A stretch of 64,000 bases of DNA, taken from positions 7,793,501 through 7,857,500 of the forward strand of contig NZ_CP026121.1 of assembly GCF_003330845.1 (NCBI RefSeq), read 5' to 3'. Positions 59,659 to 64,000 of this stretch are shown here, one piece after another (the first letter of the stretch is position 1; every line of letters starts with the position of its first letter). Source of the DNA: Streptomyces sp. Go-475. Lineage in GTDB: Bacteria > Actinomycetota > Actinomycetes > Streptomycetales > Streptomycetaceae. A program made the translations under genes and the position numbers. The notes beneath the pieces are model-generated. The model had not been told where the DNA came from. It did no database searches and worked only from the letters and a program-made list of their open reading frames with translations.

Positions 59659-60642
59659 ATGAAGACCTCCTGGCGGAGCGCCTCACTCGTGGCGAGCGCC
59701 GCGGCGGTCCTGGCGCTGACGACGGCGTGCGGTCAGGACAGCCCACCGGCGGCCAGCCAGAACGTGGGCGCGACGGCGGCGCCCGGGGACTACGGAAACA
59801 TCGGTACCGGCACCGAGAACGGGGTGGGCGGTATCGCGAGCGGCCAGTCGGCCGCGCCGAGTCCTTCCAGCCCGTCCAACCCCGCGGGCAAGCTGTCCGT
59901 CGCCACCGCCGAGGAGGTCGGCAAGGTGGTCACCGACAGCCTCGGTCTCACGCTGTACCGGTTCGACCAGGACACCGACCAGCCGCCCAAGTCGAACTGC
60001 GACGGCGACTGCGCCAAGACCTGGCCGCCGGTGCCCGCGGACGACGCCGAGGCCGGCGAGGGCATCGACAAGTCGCTGCTCGGCTCCGTGACCCGGGCCG
60101 ACGGCACCAAGCAGCTGACGGTGGGCGGCTGGCCGGCCTACCGCTACGCCAAGGACGTCAACGCGGGTGACGTCAAGGGCCAGGGTGTGGGCGGCAAGTG
60201 GTATGCGCTCGCCCCCGACGGCAAGAAGGCGCAGGGCGGCGGGGCCGCCGCCGCGGGTGAGGCCGGGGACCTGGCCGGGCTGTCCACCCGCAACGACCCC
60301 AAGCTCGGTGAGATCGTCGTCGACAAGAACGGCATGACCGTCTACCGGTTCATGAAGGACGAGGCCTGGCCGAAGCCCGTCTCCAACTGCTCCGGGGAGT
60401 GCCTGGAGAAGTGGCCGCTGGTGGAGCCCGTCGACTTCAACGACACCAAGGGCATCCAGAAGAAGGGCTACATGATCTTCGAGCGGACCGACGGCAAGGG
60501 CAAGCAGCAGACGATCAACTGCTCGCCCATCTACACCTTCGCCGGCGACAAGGCTCCCGGCGACACCAACGGCCAGGGCGTCGGCGGCACCTGGTACGCC
60601 GTGCGGCCCGACGGAAAGCCGGTCGGCGCCCCGGCGAAGTAG
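59659..60642 (+). CDS. SCO0930-type lipoprotein with secreted repeats
   Basis: 327 residues. Signal with lipobox-like TTAC at about 24. Two COG4315-type repeats: TLYRFDQDTDQPPKSNCDGDCAKTWPPV and TVYRFMKDEAWPKPVSNCSGECLEKWPLV (each CxxxC). A third Cys lies in INCSPIYTF. Function unknown; the CxxxC pairs could bind metal or redox partners. GGGGAG precedes the ATG. A strong terminator follows. Confidence 0.9.
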   Translation: MKTSWRSASLVASAAAVLALTTACGQDSPPAASQNVGATAAPGDYGNIGTGTENGVGGIASGQSAAPSPSSPSNPAGKLSVATAEEVGKVVTDSLGLTLYRFDQDTDQPPKSNCDGDCAKTWPPVPADDAEAGEGIDKSLLGSVTRADGTKQLTVGGWPAYRYAKDVNAGDVKGQGVGGKWYALAPDGKKAQGGGAAAAGEAGDLAGLSTRNDPKLGEIVVDKNGMTVYRFMKDEAWPKPVSNCSGECLEKWPLVEPVDFNDTKGIQKKGYMIFERTDGKGKQQTINCSPIYTFAGDKAPGDTNGQGVGGTWYAVRPDGKPVGAPAK

Positions 60643-60974
60643 AGAAACCTCCCCAGGGTTGATCATCTCGCCACCCGGCGGCGTCGACCCGGTCCGCCCC
60701 CTCCGTGCTCCACGGAGGGGGCGGACCGTTTTGCCGCGCTTCACCTGAACTCATCGAATTCTCGACACTCTTCCCCTTCCGGATCGGAACTCTCCGGAAT
60801 GCCTCGGACACTGTTCGTCATATGTTCGAAGGGCATGCGGACGGGTATCAATTCGGCACGTGCCGCAGGCAGTGACCGGGAACGGACGGTCAATTTCCGT
60901 TTCGGGTCGCTCCATTGGCGGGCGATCAGTAGCCTCTGCTCGAACACCGGATCGCCTACGCCTTGGAGAGATAG
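60643..60974. other. 332-base gap with terminator and the promoter of the methyltransferase-rmdA operon
   Basis: After the terminator the region 60740-60974 is lower in GC and holds a TTCCGG/CCGGAA inverted pair (60777-60782, 60794-60799). No gene is seen. Confidence 0.5.
60691..60727 (+). terminator. 17-bp perfect intrinsic terminator
   Basis: Arms 60691-60707 and 60711-60727 pair without mismatch over a 3-base loop, followed by GTTTTG. Confidence 0.93.
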
Positions 60975-61787
60975 ATGGAGCGTCCCGCCTGGGCCCCACG
61001 GAGCATCGACATCTCGGTGCCCAGCGTCTCCCGGATGTACGACTACTACCTGGGCGGATCGCACAACTTCGAGGTCGACCGGGAAGCTGCCCGCAGGGCC
61101 ATGGAGTTCATGCCGGGACTCCCCAAGATCATGCAGGCGAACCGGGCCTTCATGCGCCGCGCCGTGCGCTACGCGGCCGACCAGGGCATCACCCAGTTCC
61201 TGGACATCGGCTCCGGCATCCCCACCTTCGGCAACGTCCACGAGATCGCCCAGGCCGCCCGCCCCGGCGCGCACGTGGTCTACGTCGACCACGACCCGGT
61301 GGCCGTGGCGCACAGCCAGGCGGTCCTGGAGGGCAACGAGGACGCGGCCGTCGTCGCCGCGGACCTGCGCAAGCCCCAGGAGATCCTGCGCAGCGCCGAG
61401 GTGGAGCGGCTGATCGACCTGAATCAGCCAGTGGCGCTGCTCCTCGTTGCCATACTGCACTTCGTGGAGGACGAGGACGACCCGTACGGGGCGGTGGCCG
61501 AACTGCGCGAGGCGCTCGCGCCCGGCAGCCTGCTCGTGCTCACCCACGCCTCCTACGAGGGGATCCCGCTGCCGCCGGAGCGGGCCGGGGGCGCGGTGGA
61601 CGTGTACGAGGACATCCGCAACCCGCTGATCATGCGCTCGCGCGAGGAGATCGCGCGGTTCTTCGAGGGGTACGACATGGTGGAACCCGGACTGGTGGCG
61701 ATGCCGCGCTGGCGGCCCGACACCACACCGGAGGACGAGGATCCGTACGCGTTCTCCGGTTTCGCGGGCGTGGGGCGTACGGCGTGA
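60975..61787 (+). CDS. SAM-dependent methyltransferase (DUF574 family)
   Basis: 270 residues. SVSRMYDYYLGGSHNFEVD is the family N-terminus; FLDIGSGIPTFGNVHEIAQ is the SAM-binding motif I and VVYVDHDPVAVAHS motif II. These are abundant in Streptomyces and their substrates are unknown. It is coupled to rmdA by GTGA. The same order (lipoprotein, methyltransferase, rmdA) occurs around SCO0930-SCO0928 in S. coelicolor, from memory. Confidence 0.93.
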   Translation: MERPAWAPRSIDISVPSVSRMYDYYLGGSHNFEVDREAARRAMEFMPGLPKIMQANRAFMRRAVRYAADQGITQFLDIGSGIPTFGNVHEIAQAARPGAHVVYVDHDPVAVAHSQAVLEGNEDAAVVAADLRKPQEILRSAEVERLIDLNQPVALLLVAILHFVEDEDDPYGAVAELREALAPGSLLVLTHASYEGIPLPPERAGGAVDVYEDIRNPLIMRSREEIARFFEGYDMVEPGLVAMPRWRPDTTPEDEDPYAFSGFAGVGRTA

Positions 61788-63928
61788 TCGCGGAACCGGA
61801 CGGCCCGGAGGACAGACTCCGCCGGTTCGCGACGATCTGGAGCCGGGCCGTCTTCCCGGTCACCTCGACGTCGTCGACCCGCACCGAGTTCGAGGCACAG
61901 CTGCTGCCGCTGGCCCGGCGGTTGAGCGAGGCACTGCTGGCCCGGGCCTTCGACGCCGACGCGGGCAAGGCGGTCGGCGCCGCCCTCGTGGACGCGCACT
62001 GCACCGACCCCGAGGCACTCAGCCGCACCCTGGACTGCGTGGACGCCTACCTCGTCCTGTACTGCGGGAACGACGGCGACCAGGAGGACCTGCGGGCCCG
62101 GTGCGCGCGTCTGCAGCACGCGATGGCCGCCGGCTTCGCACGGGCGCTGCGCGAGCGGACCCTGGCCGAACAGGAGGCCATCGCGCAGGCCGCGCTCCAG
62201 GCGCAGGGCGTGGTCGCGCAGGCCCTGCACGCGAGCGAGGCCCGTTTCCGCGCCGTCTTCGAGGGCGCGGCCATAGGCATCGGCATGGCCGACCTGGAGG
62301 GCAACATCCTCCAGGTCAACGGCGCGCTGCTGCGCATGTTCGGCGTCTCCGAGCAGACGATCCGCAGCCGCAAGGTCCGGGAGTGGACCCACCCCGACGA
62401 CGCGCCCCAGACCTGGCGGCTCTACGACGAACTCGTGCGCGGCGACCGGGAGCACTACCACCTGGAGAAGGCGTTCTACCGCCCCGACGGAACGGTCCTG
62501 TGGACCAACCTGACGGTCTCCCTGCTGCGGGACGCCGACGGCAATCCGCAGTACCAGCTCGCCCTCATGGAGGACACCACCGAGCGGCGGCTGCTCAACC
62601 TGCGGCTGCGCTACGAGGCCACGCACGACGCGCTCACCGGCCTGCCGAACCGCACCTTCTTCTTCGAGCGCCTGGAGAAGGCGCTGTCCGCCGGGGAAGG
62701 CCAGCGCTTCGGGCTGTGCTACCTCGACCTGGACGGCTTCAAGACCGTCAACGACAGCCTCGGCCACGCGGCCGGCGACCGGCTGCTGGTGGAGGTCGCC
62801 GACCGGCTGCAGTCCTGCGCCACCGCCCCCGGCGAGATGGTCGCGCGGCTCGGCGGCGACGAGTTCGTGGCCCTGACCACCGGCCCCGACACCCAGCGCG
62901 AGGTCGACGAACTCGCCACCCGCATCATGAACGCGCTGCTCGCGCCGATCAGCGTCGACGGCCGCGAGCTGACCGTGCGCGGCAGCATCGGCATCGTCGA
63001 GGGCCCGGCCGGGGAGCGCAGCCCCGCCGAGGTGCTGCGCAGCGCCGACATCACCATGTACCGGGCCAAGTCGGCGGGCGGCAACCGCTTCGAGCTGGCC
63101 GACCCGGAGGCGGACGCCCGCGCCATCACCCGGCACGGCCTCACCACCGCGCTGCCGACGGCGCTGGAGCGGGGCGAGTTCTTCATCGAGTACCAGCCGC
63201 TGGTGCACCTCGGCGACGGCAGCGTCCGGGGCGCCGAGGCCCTGGTGCGCTGGCTGCACCCGCAGCACGGCGTGCTCGGCCCGGACCGGTTCATCCCGCT
63301 CGCCGAGCACACCGGGCTGATCGTGCCGCTGGGCCGCTGGGTCCTGGAGCAGTCGGTGCGCCAGGCCCGCGAGTGGCGGGAACTGCAGGGCGGCGTCGAG
63401 GCGGTGGGCCCGCTGCGGATCAACGTGAACCTCTCGCCCTGCCAGTTGACGCACCCGGGCCTGGTCCAGGACACCGTCGACATCCTGGAGCGCACGGGCA
63501 TCGAGCCGGACGCCCTCTGCCTGGAGGTCACGGAGTCGGCGCTGATCGGTGCCGACGACGACCTGCTGAAGCCGCTGCGCCGACTGGCGGAGATGGGCGT
63601 CGACATCGCCCTGGACGACTTCGGCACGGGCTACTCCAACCTCGCCAACCTGCGTCGCCTGCCCGTCAGCATCCTGAAGCTGGACCGCTCCTTCACCCAG
63701 AGCATGCAGCAGTTCCCGGCCGACCCCGTCGACCTCAAGATCGTCGAGGGGATCGTCTCACTGGCCCACAGCCTGGACCTCGCGGTCACGGTGGAGGGCG
63801 TGGAGACCGGGGCACAGGCCGAGCAGCTGCGGATACTGGGCTGCGACACGGCACAGGGCTGGTACTACGCCCGCCCCGGCCCGCCGGAGCGGCTGCACGA
63901 GCTGGCGCTGGTGGACGCCACGGGCTGA
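61784..63928 (+). CDS. rmdA: c-di-GMP enzyme with PAS, GGDEF and EAL domains (RmdA-like)
   Basis: 714 residues from a GTG overlapping the methyltransferase stop. A helical N-terminal part (1-150), PAS/PAC at about 155-275 (FRAVFEGAAIGIGMADLEGNILQVN), GGDEF at about 285-445 with intact GGDEF (357-361), EAL at about 455-705 with EAL (485-487) and DDFGTGYSN. No TM segment. In S. coelicolor RmdA is a c-di-GMP phosphodiesterase needed for normal development. The intact GGDEF leaves cyclase activity possible. Confidence 0.93.
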   Translation: MIAEPDGPEDRLRRFATIWSRAVFPVTSTSSTRTEFEAQLLPLARRLSEALLARAFDADAGKAVGAALVDAHCTDPEALSRTLDCVDAYLVLYCGNDGDQEDLRARCARLQHAMAAGFARALRERTLAEQEAIAQAALQAQGVVAQALHASEARFRAVFEGAAIGIGMADLEGNILQVNGALLRMFGVSEQTIRSRKVREWTHPDDAPQTWRLYDELVRGDREHYHLEKAFYRPDGTVLWTNLTVSLLRDADGNPQYQLALMEDTTERRLLNLRLRYEATHDALTGLPNRTFFFERLEKALSAGEGQRFGLCYLDLDGFKTVNDSLGHAAGDRLLVEVADRLQSCATAPGEMVARLGGDEFVALTTGPDTQREVDELATRIMNALLAPISVDGRELTVRGSIGIVEGPAGERSPAEVLRSADITMYRAKSAGGNRFELADPEADARAITRHGLTTALPTALERGEFFIEYQPLVHLGDGSVRGAEALVRWLHPQHGVLGPDRFIPLAEHTGLIVPLGRWVLEQSVRQAREWRELQGGVEAVGPLRINVNLSPCQLTHPGLVQDTVDILERTGIEPDALCLEVTESALIGADDDLLKPLRRLAEMGVDIALDDFGTGYSNLANLRRLPVSILKLDRSFTQSMQQFPADPVDLKIVEGIVSLAHSLDLAVTVEGVETGAQAEQLRILGCDTAQGWYYARPGPPERLHELALVDATG

Positions 63929-63940
63929 GCGGACGGACGG

Positions 63941-63967
63941 CGGTCCCGGTGGTCGGCCCCGGGACCG
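63941..63967 (+). terminator. 9-bp hairpin after rmdA
   Basis: Arms 63941-63949 and 63959-63967, loop 9. It begins 13 bases after the rmdA stop. The last bases of the window show no gene. Confidence 0.6.
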
Positions 63968-64000
63968 CTCCCTACGATCGAGGAAGAGGACCCGACCGGG

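Noticed and set aside
60740..60974. BldD binding site before the methyltransferase-rmdA operon
   Set aside because: I found no convincing copy of the BldD half-site pair, although c-di-GMP genes are often BldD targets.

Overview
The window is a gene-dense stretch of a Streptomyces-type chromosome. It is very GC-rich, codons end almost always in G or C, GTG and TTG starts are common, and genes overlap as ATGA or GTGA. The families are typical of the genus: ECF sigma factors, SpoIIE-like PP2C phosphatases, a monomeric isocitrate dehydrogenase, a GlxA regulator, WS/DGAT, a class F sortase, and a lipoprotein/methyltransferase/RmdA block. I saw no rRNA, tRNA, insertion sequence, prophage or CRISPR array. 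The first gene is cut by the window edge.

Layout. 1-1.6 kb: end of a subtilisin-like protease, an ECF sigma factor and a translationally coupled acidic protein. 1.6-8.7 kb, mostly minus strand: cytochrome P450, N-formylglutamate amidohydrolase, isocitrate dehydrogenase, an MscS channel and a flippase-like membrane protein. 8.8-13.8 kb: an ABC exporter behind a very clear SoxR-type promoter, a lipoprotein with a 15-bp tandem repeat, and a DcuS/DcuR-like two-component system. 13.8-17.4 kb: an MmyB-type regulator remnant, a DUF1330 protein, a GlxA/AraC regulator carrying the only TTA codon I found in a called gene, panD, a GNAT enzyme and a 97-residue protein that is 55% proline. 17.5-22.8 kb: 6-phosphogluconate dehydrogenase, an Rpf/LysM/M23 cell-wall hydrolase, a DMT transporter and a 2Fe-2S protein. 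22.9-26.9 kb: glgA, glgC and a WS/DGAT acyltransferase. 27-34 kb: an unusual zinc-ribbon SDR, a 57-residue protein, two GNATs, a VOC protein, an amidase, an alpha/beta hydrolase and an AhpD-like protein.

34-42.8 kb is the most coherent system. A divergent FadR-type repressor faces a head-to-tail operon encoding a sugar ABC importer plus the enzymes of non-phosphorylating L-fucose oxidation: mutarotase, aldose dehydrogenase, lactonase, L-fuconate dehydratase and 2-keto-3-deoxy-fuconate dehydrogenase. A perfect FadR-family operator lies between them. The mutarotase gene contains an in-frame copy of a Streptomyces palindromic repeat. The last step, diketo-deoxy-fuconate hydrolysis, is not encoded here.

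42.8-64 kb: a lipase maturation factor, a DUF6777 lipoprotein, two PP2C phosphatases around an Fpg/Nei glycosylase, an ECF sigma/unknown/anti-sigma set, a CapA protein, a universal stress protein, a polysaccharide deacetylase, and a class F sortase with two secreted proteins that end in a membrane anchor but lack LPXTG. The window closes with a DUF4239 protein and a proline-rich secreted protein, then lipoprotein, methyltransferase and rmdA, a c-di-GMP GGDEF-EAL enzyme. Several perfect long hairpins mark transcription ends.
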